Shown: piece by piece, positions 11,097-19,589 of the stretch
Position numbering within the stretch: position 1 is the stretch's first letter
Layout of the letters: each line of letters begins with the position of its first letter
Assembly: GCF_014137975.1 (NCBI RefSeq)
Contig: NZ_JACGWZ010000004.1
Location: 248,001 to 312,000, forward strand
DNA length: 64,000 nt
Reading direction: 5' to 3'
Origin: Halosaccharopolyspora lacisalsi
Lineage (GTDB): Bacteria > Actinomycetota > Actinomycetes > Mycobacteriales > Pseudonocardiaceae
Program-made: the position numbers and the translations under genes
Notes under the pieces: model-generated
The model's input: only the letters and a program-made list of their open reading frames with translations
The model's database searches: none
Told to the model about the DNA's origin: nothing

Positions 11097-11245
11097 GGCG
11101 GCCTCGACGATCTCGCGGTCTCGAAGGTGCCTTGCACGCGTGGGTGGTTCGTGGGAATCGATCAGGACCGGTGACCGCGGTTCACTCTCCGGCGTCGGAA
11201 GAGGACAATGGGCGCATCTCGATCAGGGAACGGGTGTGATGCGAC

Positions 11246-13573
11246 GTGGTACGACGGGCGCCTGAGCGCGATGTCGACGAGTCGGGCGTGGAAGTGGGCG
11301 CGCCAGGGAAGGCAGCCGCGGGAGTCAAGGGGGTTCTCGTCTCGCTGCAACGCAGCTTGCAGCAGATGGGAGTGGCCCGCTCGGTGAAGACCCTCCCGCT
11401 GCTCAACCAGACCGGGGGATTCGACTGTCCCGGTTGTGCCTGGCCGGACCCGCGTGAGTCCGACGGGGACACCCGCAAGATGGCCGAGTTCTGCGAGAAC
11501 GGTGCGAAGGCCGTCGCGGAGGAGGCCACCACGCGCACGGTCGGAGCGGATTTCTTCGCCCGACATCCGGTTTCCGAACTGGCGCGGCGCAGCGACTACT
11601 GGCTGGGTCAGCAGGGACGGCTGACGCAGCCGATGATCCTGCACGAGGGCACCGACCACTACCGCCCGATCTCGTGGGACGGGGCCTTCGACGTCGTCGC
11701 CGGTGAGCTGGGTCGGTTGGACACCCCGAACGAGGCGGCCTTCTACACCTCGGGACGCACCAGCAACGAGGCCGCTTTCCTGTATCAGCTCATGGTGCGC
11801 TCCTTCGGCACGAACAACCTGCCGGACTGCTCGAACATGTGTCACGAGTCGTCGGGTTCGGCGTTGAGCGAGACCATCGGTGTCGGCAAGGGTTCGGTGT
11901 CACTTCCCGACGTCGAAAGTGCCGACCTGGTCCTCGTGGTGGGCCAGAACCCGGGGACCAACCACCCGCGCATGCTCTCCTCGTTGGAGAAGGTCAAGCA
12001 GCGCGGCGGCAGTGTCGTGGCCGTCAACCCACTGCCGGAGACCGGGTTGATGCGGTTCAAGAACCCGCAGAACCTGCGTGGTGTGGTCGGTGACGGTACC
12101 GCGCTGGCCGACGAGTTCGCCCAGATCCGCGTCGGCGGCGACCTCGTGCTGTTCAAGACGCTGGGCGCGCTGCTGCTGCGTGCCGAGGACGCCGCTCCGG
12201 GAACCGTGCTGGACCACGACTTCCTCGAGGAGCACACCCACGGCTTCGCCCCCTTCGCCGAGCAGGCCCGGGAGATCGACTGGCAGCGGGTCGAGGTCGT
12301 CACCGGCCTGGAGCGCCGGCAGATCGAACGCATCGCGGACATGCTCGCTGGTTCCCAACGCACCATCGTGTGCTGGGCGATGGGACTGACCCAGCACAAG
12401 CAGGCGGTCCCCACGATCCGAGAGATCGTCAACGTACTGCTGCTGCGCGGCATGATCGGTAAGCCCGGTGCCGGAGTCTGCCCGGTACGCGGGCACTCCA
12501 ACGTCCAGGGCGACCGCACCATGGGCATCTGGGAGAAGATGCCCGAGTCGTTCCTGTCCGCCCTGGACGGCGAGTTCGGCATCACTTCGCCTCGCGAGCA
12601 CGGCTTCGACACCGTCGACACGTTGCGAGCCATGCACGCCGGCCGGTGCCGGGCGTTCCTCGGGATGGGCGGCAACTTCCTGGCAGCCACTCCGGACACC
12701 GAAGCCACCGAGTCGGCCCTGCGCGGCTGCGAGCTGACCGTGCAGGTCTCGACGAAGCTCAACCGTTCGCACGTGGTGCCGGGGCGGACGGCGCTGATCC
12801 TGCCCACGCTCGGCCGGACCGAACGGGACACGCAGGCTTCCGGTGACCAGTTCGTGACCGTCGAGGACTCCATGTCCGTGGTGCACGGTTCACGCGGGCG
12901 GCTGCGCCCGGTCTCGTCGCACCTGTTGTCCGAGGTCGCCATCATCTCCCGACTGGCTCGCAGGGTGCTCGGCTCCGAGCACCCCGTGGCCTGGGAGTCC
13001 TTCGAGCGCGACTACGACCGCATCCGCGAGCACATCGCCCGTGTCGTACCCGGTTGCGCCGACTACAACGAGCGGGTGCGTCATCCCGACGGTTTCGTGC
13101 TGCCGCACCCACCCCGGGACAGTCGCACCTTCCCGACCGCCACGGGCAGGGCCAACTTCACGGTCAACACCCCGGAACCGATCGAGGTCCCCGAGGGGCG
13201 GCTGCTGTTGCAGACGTTGCGCAGTCACGACCAGTACAACACCACGATCTACGGTTTGTCCGACCGTTACCGAGGCATCGAGGACGGGCGGCGCGTCGTC
13301 CTGGTCAACATGACCGACATCACCGAACTCGGCTTCTCCGACGGGGAGGTGGTCGACCTGGTCTCGGAGTGGCCGGACGGTGACGGAAACGTCGAGCGGC
13401 GTCGTGCCGAAGCCTTCCGGATCGTGTCGTACTCCACGCCCCGGCGCTGTGCGGCGGCCTACTATCCCGAGGCCAACCCGCTGGTGCCGCTCGACGCGGT
13501 CGCCGACGAGTCCAACACCCCGGTCTCCAAGGCCGTCGTCGTCGGCCTGGAGCGACGGCCCGACCGGAGGTGA
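11246..13573 (+). CDS. FdhF/YdeP-family molybdopterin oxidoreductase
   Basis: Large molybdopterin-dependent oxidoreductase of about 775 residues, related to E. coli YdeP and formate dehydrogenase alpha chains. The N-terminal TGGFDCPGCAWPDP segment is diagnostic for YdeP-like proteins, which lack the usual N-terminal [4Fe-4S] four-Cys motif. Central blocks (NLPDCSNMCHESSG, PGAGVCPVRGHSNVQGDRTMGI, FLGMGGNF) and a C-terminal MopB domain (LLLQTLRSHDQYNTT) are clear. The physiological substrate is unknown; E. coli YdeP is linked to acid resistance. The exact start is uncertain (GTG 11246 or GTG 11288). No fdhD or electron-transfer partner is adjacent. Confidence 0.88.
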   Translation: MVRRAPERDVDESGVEVGAPGKAAAGVKGVLVSLQRSLQQMGVARSVKTLPLLNQTGGFDCPGCAWPDPRESDGDTRKMAEFCENGAKAVAEEATTRTVGADFFARHPVSELARRSDYWLGQQGRLTQPMILHEGTDHYRPISWDGAFDVVAGELGRLDTPNEAAFYTSGRTSNEAAFLYQLMVRSFGTNNLPDCSNMCHESSGSALSETIGVGKGSVSLPDVESADLVLVVGQNPGTNHPRMLSSLEKVKQRGGSVVAVNPLPETGLMRFKNPQNLRGVVGDGTALADEFAQIRVGGDLVLFKTLGALLLRAEDAAPGTVLDHDFLEEHTHGFAPFAEQAREIDWQRVEVVTGLERRQIERIADMLAGSQRTIVCWAMGLTQHKQAVPTIREIVNVLLLRGMIGKPGAGVCPVRGHSNVQGDRTMGIWEKMPESFLSALDGEFGITSPREHGFDTVDTLRAMHAGRCRAFLGMGGNFLAATPDTEATESALRGCELTVQVSTKLNRSHVVPGRTALILPTLGRTERDTQASGDQFVTVEDSMSVVHGSRGRLRPVSSHLLSEVAIISRLARRVLGSEHPVAWESFERDYDRIREHIARVVPGCADYNERVRHPDGFVLPHPPRDSRTFPTATGRANFTVNTPEPIEVPEGRLLLQTLRSHDQYNTTIYGLSDRYRGIEDGRRVVLVNMTDITELGFSDGEVVDLVSEWPDGDGNVERRRAEAFRIVSYSTPRRCAAAYYPEANPLVPLDAVADESNTPVSKAVVVGLERRPDRR

Positions 13574-13598
13574 GGGGCTTCGTCCGGGTGCGGAGGGT

Positions 13599-13633
13599 AG
13601 TGAGCGAAAATACCTGTTCGAAACAGGCTCACT
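13599..13633 (+). promoter_or_regulatory. Interrupted hairpin upstream of small membrane gene
   Basis: CCTGTT at 13613-13618 pairs with AACAGG at 13622-13627 around CGA. The flanking AGTGAG (13599-13604) pairs with CTCACT (13628-13633), leaving an 8-nt one-sided bulge. It lies between the oxidoreductase stop and the next small gene, so it may be a weak terminator, an operator or a leader structure. Confidence 0.4.
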
Positions 13634-13655
13634 CACGACCTACGGAGAACCCCCT

Positions 13656-13811
13656 GTGCAGACCTACATCCCGGTCTTCCTGCTCGCGCTGGCGGGATTC
13701 TTCCTCGGCGGTGTTTACGCGACGTGGAAGACTGCCAAGTTCCTCGCCGTCTTACTGGGGATCGCCGGAGTGCTGGCTCTGGGCTCCGGAGTCATGTGGC
13801 TGTTCGGTTGA
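13656..13811 (+). CDS. Small two-helix membrane protein, 51 aa
   Basis: GTG at 13656, six bases after GGAGA, opens a 51-codon frame made almost entirely of two hydrophobic helices (YIPVFLLALAGFFLGGVYA and FLAVLLGIAGVLALGSGVMW) joined by a short TWKTAK loop. The Shine-Dalgarno and the amphipathic spacing make it credible despite the small size. It is the last rightward gene before a convergent permease. I do not recognise the family; a link to the preceding oxidoreductase is only positional. Confidence 0.6.
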   Translation: MQTYIPVFLLALAGFFLGGVYATWKTAKFLAVLLGIAGVLALGSGVMWLFG

Positions 13812-13817
13812 GTGCGG

Positions 13818-13869
13818 ACACCGGGTTCGCGCGGAACCGTGAGGGCACGGCTTCGCACGAGCCCGGTGT
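13818..13869. terminator. Long hairpin between convergent genes
   Basis: ACACCGGG at 13818-13825 is the exact reverse complement of CCCGGTGT at 13862-13869, and further complementary segments (CGTG/CACG) lie inside. The position between convergent stops suits a shared terminator. Confidence 0.5.
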
Positions 13870-13892
13870 GATCACCGAGAATCTTTAAGCGG

Positions 13893-15236
13893 TCACCACG
13901 CCAGGCTCAACAGGAGTACCAGCGCGAGGGAGACCACCGAGGCCATGGTGGTCACCAGGGTGCACGTCTTGAGCGTGCCCCGGGTGGACAGGTTCATCAG
14001 CCGCTGGAACATCCAGAAGAAGTTGCTGTTGACGTGCACGGCGAACAGCGCGCCGGAGCCGGCGGCGAGCGCGACGAGCAGCGGAGCGACGTCGATGCTG
14101 CCGAGCACCGGTGCCAGGATGCCACCCGCGGTGATGGCGGCCACCGACGTCGATCCGATGGCCACGTGCAGCACCGCGGCGATGATCCAGGCCAGGATCA
14201 GTGGTGACAGGGCGTTCGTGGAGAAGTAGCCGGCCAGGATGTCCTCCAGGCCGGTCTTGCTGATGACTCCGCCCAGGGAACCGCCGACACCGGTGATGAT
14301 CAGGATGCTGCCGCACTCACGGAGCCCGTTGCCGAGAGTGTCTCCGGCCTGCTGCCTGGACAGGCTGCGCCACGCCAGCAGGTACGCACCGATCACGCCG
14401 AGGAACAGGGCGATGAGGGGATCACCGAAGAACGCGAGCGGCCCCGTGGACACGCCCGCGACCTTGGCGATGCCGCCGGCGGCGATCAGTACGATCGCGA
14501 GCAGCAGCGGCAACAGCGAAATGCCCAGGGAGGGGAGCTTGCCCGACTGCGCGGGGGCCTCTTCGGGTTCCTGCTCGGGTGTCTCCGCCGGAGCCAGCTC
14601 GTCGGTGTCCTGGTTCCACATGCCTCGGGCGAGGACCTGCTTGTACAGGAAGGTGGTGATCAGCGCGGTCGGCACGCTGATCACGAGTCCGAACAACAGC
14701 ATCTGCCCCAGCGGCACGCCCAGCAGCCCCGCCACGGCCAGGGCACCGGCACCGGGGACGACCAGCACGAGCCCCAGCTCGGAACCGAGGATCAGTGCCG
14801 CGCCCATCGCCGCCGTACCGTCCCGCCGGATACGCGGGGCGATGGTGCGGCCGAGCGGAGCCGTCAGCACGAGCAGCACGTCCGTGTAGATGGCGGGGAA
14901 CACGCTGCTCATGGTCGTGCTGAACACGTAGGGAGATCGTTCGGCGCCGAAGACGCGCAGCAGTGATTCGGTCAGCTTGCGCAGGGCTCCGGTGGCCGAC
15001 AGCAGTGATCCCAGCAGGACGCCGAAGACGATCAGCATTCCGATGCTGGTCATGATGTCGCCGAAGCCGCTCGTGATGGCTTCGATCGTGCCGGTGAACC
15101 CGAGTCCCGTCGCCAGGCCGAGGTAGATCGAGCCTGTCAGCAGGGCGATGAGGGGTTCGACGCGCAGCGCCAGGATCAGCACCACCGTGCCGAGAATGGC
15201 TATTGCGGTGTGCAGCATTATCAGTACGTCGCTCAC
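13893..15236 (-). CDS. GntP-family organic acid:H+ symporter
   Basis: Inner-membrane permease of about 447 residues with some 12-14 hydrophobic segments. Gluconate-permease family (GntP) features: TSIGMLIVFGVLLGSLLSATGALRKL near residue 70, FPAIYTDVLLVLTAPL, GGSLGGVISKTGLEDIL and the near-terminal HVNSNFFWMFQRLM block. I chose GTG 15236 because an AAGGAGA Shine-Dalgarno stands just before it; longer frames run into the divergent promoter. It is divergent from a CitA/DcuS-type two-component system, which probably senses and induces for the transported acid. Substrate (gluconate, citrate or another carboxylate) unknown. Confidence 0.88.
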   Translation of the reverse strand: MSDVLIMLHTAIAILGTVVLILALRVEPLIALLTGSIYLGLATGLGFTGTIEAITSGFGDIMTSIGMLIVFGVLLGSLLSATGALRKLTESLLRVFGAERSPYVFSTTMSSVFPAIYTDVLLVLTAPLGRTIAPRIRRDGTAAMGAALILGSELGLVLVVPGAGALAVAGLLGVPLGQMLLFGLVISVPTALITTFLYKQVLARGMWNQDTDELAPAETPEQEPEEAPAQSGKLPSLGISLLPLLLAIVLIAAGGIAKVAGVSTGPLAFFGDPLIALFLGVIGAYLLAWRSLSRQQAGDTLGNGLRECGSILIITGVGGSLGGVISKTGLEDILAGYFSTNALSPLILAWIIAAVLHVAIGSTSVAAITAGGILAPVLGSIDVAPLLVALAAGSGALFAVHVNSNFFWMFQRLMNLSTRGTLKTCTLVTTMASVVSLALVLLLSLAW

Positions 15237-15417
15237 CCGGATCTCCTTGGGTCGCCGCTCGCGGTTGCGTTGTCTGCCACTGTCGAGGTTTCCGGTCACA
15301 CAGGGGCGTCGGCAGTGCTCCAGGTCACGCCGTATGTCGCAGGGCACTATCGACGATCGTTGGCGTCGTCGTCACCCTTGTGTTCATTTCGTTTACGCGG
15401 CTGATACTTGGTGGTTC

Positions 15418-17076
15418 GTGTTTTTTCGCGGGAGAGCCGGGGAGCGGAACCGGTTCGGCAGTGGTGCGGGCAGGTGGAGCCTGGCCAGGAGGCTGTTCGT
15501 GCTCCAGGCGGTGATCGTGGTCACCGTTGTCGGGGCAGGGTCCGCGCTGGCCTGGTACAACGCGCAACGTCAGCATCGGCAGGCCGCCCGGCAGGAGGTG
15601 ATCGCCGTGGCCGAAACGATCGCGGCGACTCCTCAACTGCGGGACGCGCTGCGCGGCCCTGCTCCGAGTGCGACGTTGCAGCCCTGGTCGAAGGAGGTCC
15701 AGGCCGATACCGGCGTCGACTTCATCACGATCATGGATCCACGCGGTATCCGTTACACCCATCCCGATCCCCGGCGAATCGGGGAGAGGTTCATCGGTCA
15801 TTTCCGTCCCGCGCTGGAGGGCGGGACGTTCACCGAGACCTACACCGGCACGTTGGGACCCTCGGTCCGCGCCGTGGCACCGGTGCTCGGCCGCGAGGGA
15901 GGGGTTCGCGCGCTGGTGAGTGTCGGGATCACCGTCCGCGTGCTCACCAGGGAACTGCGCGACCAGCTGACCGGACTGCTGGTGGTCGCGGCCGTGGCGC
16001 TGCTGCTCGCGGGACTGGGCACGTACGCGGTCAGCAGGCGACTGCGCAGGTACACGCACGGCCTGCGACCGGATCAGCTCAGCCGGATGTACGACTACCA
16101 CGATGCGATCCTGCACTCGGTCCGAGAGGGGTTGCTGCTGGTTTCGCCCACGGGGCGGATCACGTTGTGCAACGACGGTGCCGCGGCACTGTTGTCCTGG
16201 GAGTCCTCGCGAGTCGAAGGATCCGAAGTGGCCGAGCTGGACCTTCCCGATTCTCTGATCGAGACCATCGCAGGGGGGCGTACCGTGCGGGACGAGGTCC
16301 ACCTGACCTCAGAACGGGTACTGCTGGTCAGTGTTTCGGCTGTGCGCAGCGGGGAGCGCGACTTGGGCAGCGTGGTGACTCTCAGGGACCACACGGACCT
16401 GCAGGCGCTGTCCGGGGAACTCGACTCCATGCGCGGATTCTCCGAATCGCTGCGCTCCCAGGCGCACGAGTCGGCGAACCGACTGCATACCGTGGTCTCG
16501 CTCGTCGAGCTGGGCAGGTCCGAAGAGGCGGTGGAGTTCGCCACCGCCGAGTTGGAGCTCGCGCAGCGGCTCACCGATCGAGTGGTGGGAGCGGTGACCG
16601 AGCCCGTGATGGCGGCCGTGCTGCTGGGCAAGAGCGCCGAGGCGCGCGAGCGTGGCGTGGATGTGGTGCTCACCGAGGACACGGAGGTCGACGACGAACT
16701 CGTCGACCGCGTCGAATCCCGCGATCTGGTGACGATGCTGGGAAACCTGATGGACAATGCGATCGAAGCGGTCCTCGAGTCCCCGCTGACCGACCGTGTT
16801 CCCACCGTCACCGTGACGATACGGACACGGGGAGATGATCTGATCATCCGAGTCGCCGATAACGGTGCAGGGGTGGACCCCGCGTCCGTGAGCCGGGTCT
16901 TCCAGCGCGGATGGTCGACTCGTCAGGACGGTCGTGGTCTCGGTCTGGCGCTGGTCGGGCAAAGCGTTCGCCGCCACGGCGGCCGGGTGGACGTGACCGA
17001 CGAGGGGGGAGCGGTGTTCACCGTGCGCCTGCCGGTCAGGCAGGAAGCCGTCGAGGCCCCGGGGGGCAGCTCGTGA
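15418..17076 (+). CDS. Sensor histidine kinase, DcuS/CitA type
   Basis: Membrane kinase of about 552 residues. Order: basic N-terminus, first membrane helix (about 27-45), extracytoplasmic Cache/PAS-like sensor with the DxxGxRYTHPDP signature, second membrane helix (about 185-205), cytoplasmic PAS, a phosphoacceptor region SQAHESANRLHTVVSLVELG typical of CitA/DcuS kinases, and a HATPase_c domain with MDNAIEAV, DNGAGVDP and GRGLGLALV. The GTG at 15418 is the most plausible in-frame start; upstream codons lie in the divergent promoter. It overlaps the response-regulator start and is divergent from the GntP permease, the likely target. Confidence 0.9.
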   Translation: MFFRGRAGERNRFGSGAGRWSLARRLFVLQAVIVVTVVGAGSALAWYNAQRQHRQAARQEVIAVAETIAATPQLRDALRGPAPSATLQPWSKEVQADTGVDFITIMDPRGIRYTHPDPRRIGERFIGHFRPALEGGTFTETYTGTLGPSVRAVAPVLGREGGVRALVSVGITVRVLTRELRDQLTGLLVVAAVALLLAGLGTYAVSRRLRRYTHGLRPDQLSRMYDYHDAILHSVREGLLLVSPTGRITLCNDGAAALLSWESSRVEGSEVAELDLPDSLIETIAGGRTVRDEVHLTSERVLLVSVSAVRSGERDLGSVVTLRDHTDLQALSGELDSMRGFSESLRSQAHESANRLHTVVSLVELGRSEEAVEFATAELELAQRLTDRVVGAVTEPVMAAVLLGKSAEARERGVDVVLTEDTEVDDELVDRVESRDLVTMLGNLMDNAIEAVLESPLTDRVPTVTVTIRTRGDDLIIRVADNGAGVDPASVSRVFQRGWSTRQDGRGLGLALVGQSVRRHGGRVDVTDEGGAVFTVRLPVRQEAVEAPGGSS

Positions 17077-17753
17077 TCTCGGTACTGGTTGTCGAGGACG
17101 ATCCCGTGGCGGGTGAGGCCCACGAGCTGTATGTCGGCCGGATCGCCGGTTTCGAGGTCGCCGGACGGGTACGCACCGGTCAGGCCGCGCTGCGGTGGCT
17201 GGAGTCCAGCCCCGTCGACCTGGTGCTGCTGGATTTGCGCTTGCCGGACATGGACGGCCTTCAGGTGAGCCGGGCACTGCGCACGGGGGGGCGGGGTGCC
17301 GACGTGATCGCCGTGACTTCGGCACGCGACCTCAAGATCGTGCGTGACTCGGTGGCCAGCGGTGTGGTGCAGTACCTGCTGAAGCCGTTCACCTTCGCCA
17401 CGATGCGGGACAAGCTCGAAAGCTATGCTCGTTTCCGGGCCGAGCTGCGCGGGGAGGGAGAGGCGAGCGGGCAGGGCGACATCGACCGCGCCTTCTCCGC
17501 GCTGCGGGGAGTGGATCGGAGCTCACTGCCCAAGGGGATGGGCGAGGAAACCCTGGAGGTCGTCGTCTCGGCGCTGCGCGAACGCTCGGGCGGAGCCTCG
17601 GCGGCTTCGATCGCCGAGGCCGCCGGGGTTTCCCGGGTAACCGCCCGCCGGTACTTGGAGTACCTCGTTTCCCACGGCATGGCGGTACGGACGCCGCACT
17701 ACGGCGGCATCGGTCGCCCCGAGATGATGTACTCCTGGCAGTCCCGCTCGTGA
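17073..17753 (+). CDS. Response regulator, CitB/DcuR type
   Basis: 226-residue transcriptional regulator. The N-terminal receiver shows the acidic pair in VVEDDPV, the phosphoacceptor Asp in VDLVLLDLRLPDMDG, Thr/Ser in AVTSARD and the conserved Lys in LLKPFTF. The C-terminal part has a helix-turn-helix (AASIAEAAGVSRVTARRYLEYLV) as in CitB/DcuR regulators. GTG overlaps the kinase stop. Probably activates the divergent GntP permease when the kinase binds its carboxylate ligand; that is inference from arrangement. Confidence 0.9.
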   Translation: MISVLVVEDDPVAGEAHELYVGRIAGFEVAGRVRTGQAALRWLESSPVDLVLLDLRLPDMDGLQVSRALRTGGRGADVIAVTSARDLKIVRDSVASGVVQYLLKPFTFATMRDKLESYARFRAELRGEGEASGQGDIDRAFSALRGVDRSSLPKGMGEETLEVVVSALRERSGGASAASIAEAAGVSRVTARRYLEYLVSHGMAVRTPHYGGIGRPEMMYSWQSRS

Positions 17754-17757
17754 ACGG

Positions 17758-18219
17758 TCACAGGCCGCCTTCGCTTCGCGGACGCAGTCGTGGGGCACCC
17801 GGCCCCTGCTCGGCCAACTGGTCGTCCTGATTCTGCAGCGAGCAGCTGCGCAGCGACAGGCAGCCACAACCGATACACCCGGTGAGGCGATCGCGCAGGC
17901 GCTGCAGACCGTCGATGCGGGTGTCGAGTTCGTCCCGCCACTGTTGCGACAGCCTGTTCCAGTCGGCCTTGGTGGGAGCGTGATCGGAGGGCAGCTCCGC
18001 GAGTGCCGAGCCCACCTGCTCCAGGCTGAGGCCGACGCGTTGGGCGGCTCGGATGAATGCCAGCCTGCGCAGCACTCCCCGCTCGTAACGACGCTGGTTA
18101 CCACTGGTTCTGGTCGACGAAATCAGCCCGCGGTCCTCGTAGAAGCGCAACGCCGTTTGAGCGACTCCACTGCGATGGGAGACCTCACCGATGCTGAGCA
18201 TTTTCGCGAGTTTCGACAT
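17758..18219 (-). CDS. soxR: Redox-sensing MerR-family regulator SoxR
   Basis: 153 residues: N-terminal MerR helix-turn-helix (LSIGEVSHRSGVAQTALRFYEDRGLI), dimerisation helix, then the [2Fe-2S] ligand cluster CIGCGCLSLRSC with SoxR spacing (C-x2-C-x-C-x5-C). In actinomycetes SoxR is activated by redox-active metabolites. It converges with the response regulator 4 bp away. A SoxR-box-like dyad lies immediately upstream at 18238-18259, so it may be autoregulated, may control the decayed transketolase locus to its right, or may act elsewhere. Confidence 0.95.
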   Translation of the reverse strand: MSKLAKMLSIGEVSHRSGVAQTALRFYEDRGLISSTRTSGNQRRYERGVLRRLAFIRAAQRVGLSLEQVGSALAELPSDHAPTKADWNRLSQQWRDELDTRIDGLQRLRDRLTGCIGCGCLSLRSCSLQNQDDQLAEQGPGAPRLRPRSEGGL

Positions 18220-18235
18220 GCGCGCAGTTTACCTC

Positions 18236-18266
18236 TTGACTTCGAGTGAACTAGAAGTCGGAAGCT
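18236..18266 (+). promoter_or_regulatory. SoxR box in a MerR-type promoter
   Basis: A 22-bp dyad at 18238-18259 has arms GACTTC/GAAGTC and inner AGT/ACT. It overlaps a -35 TTGACT (18236-18241), matching the known SoxR operator pattern TTGACYTCAAG..CTTGAGGTC. With the 19-bp spacer typical of SoxR promoters the -10 would be 18261-18266, which reads GAAGCT and is poor. Orientation points into the decayed gene region. Confidence 0.65.
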
Positions 18267-18269
18267 GCG

Positions 18270-18705
18270 CCCATCGGCTCTCCGGCGGATACCGGCTACG
18301 GCGCCCTGGAAGGCTTGACGAGCCGCATGACCGGCGACGAGCAGCATTCGACGGCGGCGACGTCCAGCACTGGACGTGCTGCGGGCGCTCTACGACCGGG
18401 TGCCGTCGGTGAACCCTCGACGGCCCGACGATCCCGAGCGTGATCGGTTCCTGCTGTCGAAGGGCCACGGCCCGACGCCCTACTGCGCGGCGTTGGCCGC
18501 GAAGGGTTTTCTCGACCCCGCGTGAGCTGGACCGTGCACGTGCCGGGGCACCCGGGTGAGGTGCGAACCTTGCTGGAACGGGCACTGGCGGTGACGATCG
18601 TGTCTACCTGCGCCTGTCCGAGCGGGCCAATACCGAGCCGCCGGCTGACGGCCCCGGTTCGCACGTGGTGCGGCGCGGCCGGGACGGAGTGAGTGGTGGC
18701 GCCGT
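18270..18705 (+). pseudogene. Transketolase-like pseudogene remnants
   Basis: Conceptual translation across frames shows degraded transketolase pieces. Around 18374-18525 is an N-terminal-subunit segment, LDVLRALYDRV..., with DRFLLSKGHGPTPYCAALA and KGFLDPA followed by a stop. The motif LSKGH is the thiamine-diphosphate-site histidine region. Around 18534-18695, in other frames, are VPGHPGEVRTLLERALA, DDRVYLRLSERANTEP and HVVRRGRDG, which resemble the C-terminal pyrimidine-binding subunit. No continuous reading frame exists, and most of the gene is gone. It lies directly downstream of a SoxR box and ends just before hisH. Confidence 0.65.
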
Positions 18706-18722
18706 CGGTTTTCCCGAGCGGT

Positions 18723-18737
18723 TAAGCTGGGCGTGTG
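18723..18737 (+). promoter_or_regulatory. Leaderless-type promoter of hisH
   Basis: TAAGCT at 18723-18728 is followed by exactly 6 nt and then GTG 18735, with no Shine-Dalgarno. This is the -10/start spacing of leaderless actinobacterial transcripts. Confidence 0.5.
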
Positions 18738-19358
18738 CCACGAGTCGTCGTACTGGATTACGGATCAGGCAATCTGCGCTCCGCCGAGCGCGCCCTGGAA
18801 CATGCCGGGGCCGACGTGGAGGTCACGTCCGACCACACGGCGGCACTGGAGGCCGACGGCCTGGTGGTGCCGGGAGTCGGTGCGTTCTCCGCCTGCATGG
18901 ACGGGTTGCTGGCCGCGGGGGGTGACAAGATCATCGATCGGCGCCTGGAGGGGGAGCGCCCGGTGCTCGGGATCTGCGTGGGTATGCAGATCCTGTTCGA
19001 CCGTGGCGTGGAACACGACGTACGAGCCGACGGTGTCGGGCGCTGGCCCGGTGCCGTCGAACGGCTTCGTGCCGACATCCTGCCCCACATGGGGTGGAAC
19101 GAGGTCACCGCCGCGCCGGGCAGCACCTTGTTCGCGGGAATGTCCGCGGGCACGCGCTTCTACTTCGTGCACTCGTTCGCCGTGCGCAACTGGGAGCCGG
19201 ACGCCTCGGAGACGCCGTCGCTGGTGACGTGGGCCGAGCACGGGGAACCGTTCGTGGCGGCAGTGGAGAGCGGCCCGCTGGCGGCGACGCAGTTTCACCC
19301 CGAGAAGTCGGGCGAGGCCGGCGCGCAGCTGCTGCGAAACTGGTTGGGCGAGCTGTGA
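18735..19358 (+). CDS. hisH: Imidazole glycerol phosphate synthase, glutaminase subunit
   Basis: Glutamine amidotransferase subunit, 207 residues, which hands ammonia to HisF for closure of the imidazole ring and release of AICAR. Class-I GATase triad visible: Cys in [12 protein letters not shown] and His-Glu in QFHPEKSG. N-terminal [21 protein letters not shown] is typical of HisH. GTG start without ribosome site, six bases after a -10 hexamer, so it is probably leaderless. It resumes the his gene order after the accessory block, and its stop overlaps the next small gene. Confidence 0.96.
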   Translation: MPRVVVLDYGSGNLRSAERALEHAGADVEVTSDHTAALEADGLVVPGVGAFSACMDGLLAAGGDKIIDRRLEGERPVLGICVGMQILFDRGVEHDVRADGVGRWPGAVERLRADILPHMGWNEVTAAPGSTLFAGMSAGTRFYFVHSFAVRNWEPDASETPSLVTWAEHGEPFVAAVESGPLAATQFHPEKSGEAGAQLLRNWLGEL

Positions 19359-19561
19359 GCGCGCGGCGGTACGGGCTGATGCGGCCCGGCGGTGCGACAC
19401 GAGTCATCGCGCTGGTGCTGTGCCTGGGCATGGTCGTCGGATTCTCCTCGACCTACCTGGTGGCGGCGGGGCTGCCGGTGTGGCTCGTGCTGCTGCTCGC
19501 GATCCTCGTGGTGGCGACTCCCACGGTGGCTGCCACGCGTTCCGGCCGGAACCGTCGTTGA
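19355..19561 (+). CDS. Small two-helix membrane protein in the his cluster, 68 aa
   Basis: GTG in a GTGA overlap with the hisH stop opens a 68-codon frame. A basic N-terminus ([12 protein letters not shown]) is followed by two hydrophobic helices, about residues 16-37 and 40-58, and a basic tail (RSGRNRR). The coupling with hisH and the membrane-protein composition support a real gene. I do not recognise the family, and nothing indicates a role in histidine synthesis beyond position. Confidence 0.6.
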   Translation: MSARRYGLMRPGGATRVIALVLCLGMVVGFSSTYLVAAGLPVWLVLLLAILVVATPTVAATRSGRNRR

Positions 19562-19574
19562 ACGGGTCGAGTCG

Positions 19575-19589
19575 TAGGGTTGTCGTGTG
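19575..19589 (+). promoter_or_regulatory. Leaderless-type promoter of hisA/priA
   Basis: TAGGGT at 19575-19580, then 6 nt, then GTG 19587, without a Shine-Dalgarno. Same spacing as at hisH and hisF. Confidence 0.5.

Noticed and set aside
11171-11185. GTGACCGCGGTTCAC imperfect dyad before the oxidoreductase
   Set aside because: Two mismatched pairs and no promoter context; not convincing as an operator.
15148-15417. 90-codon N-terminal extension of the sensor kinase
   Set aside because: Runs through the divergent promoter and the start of the GntP gene, with no membrane or signal features.
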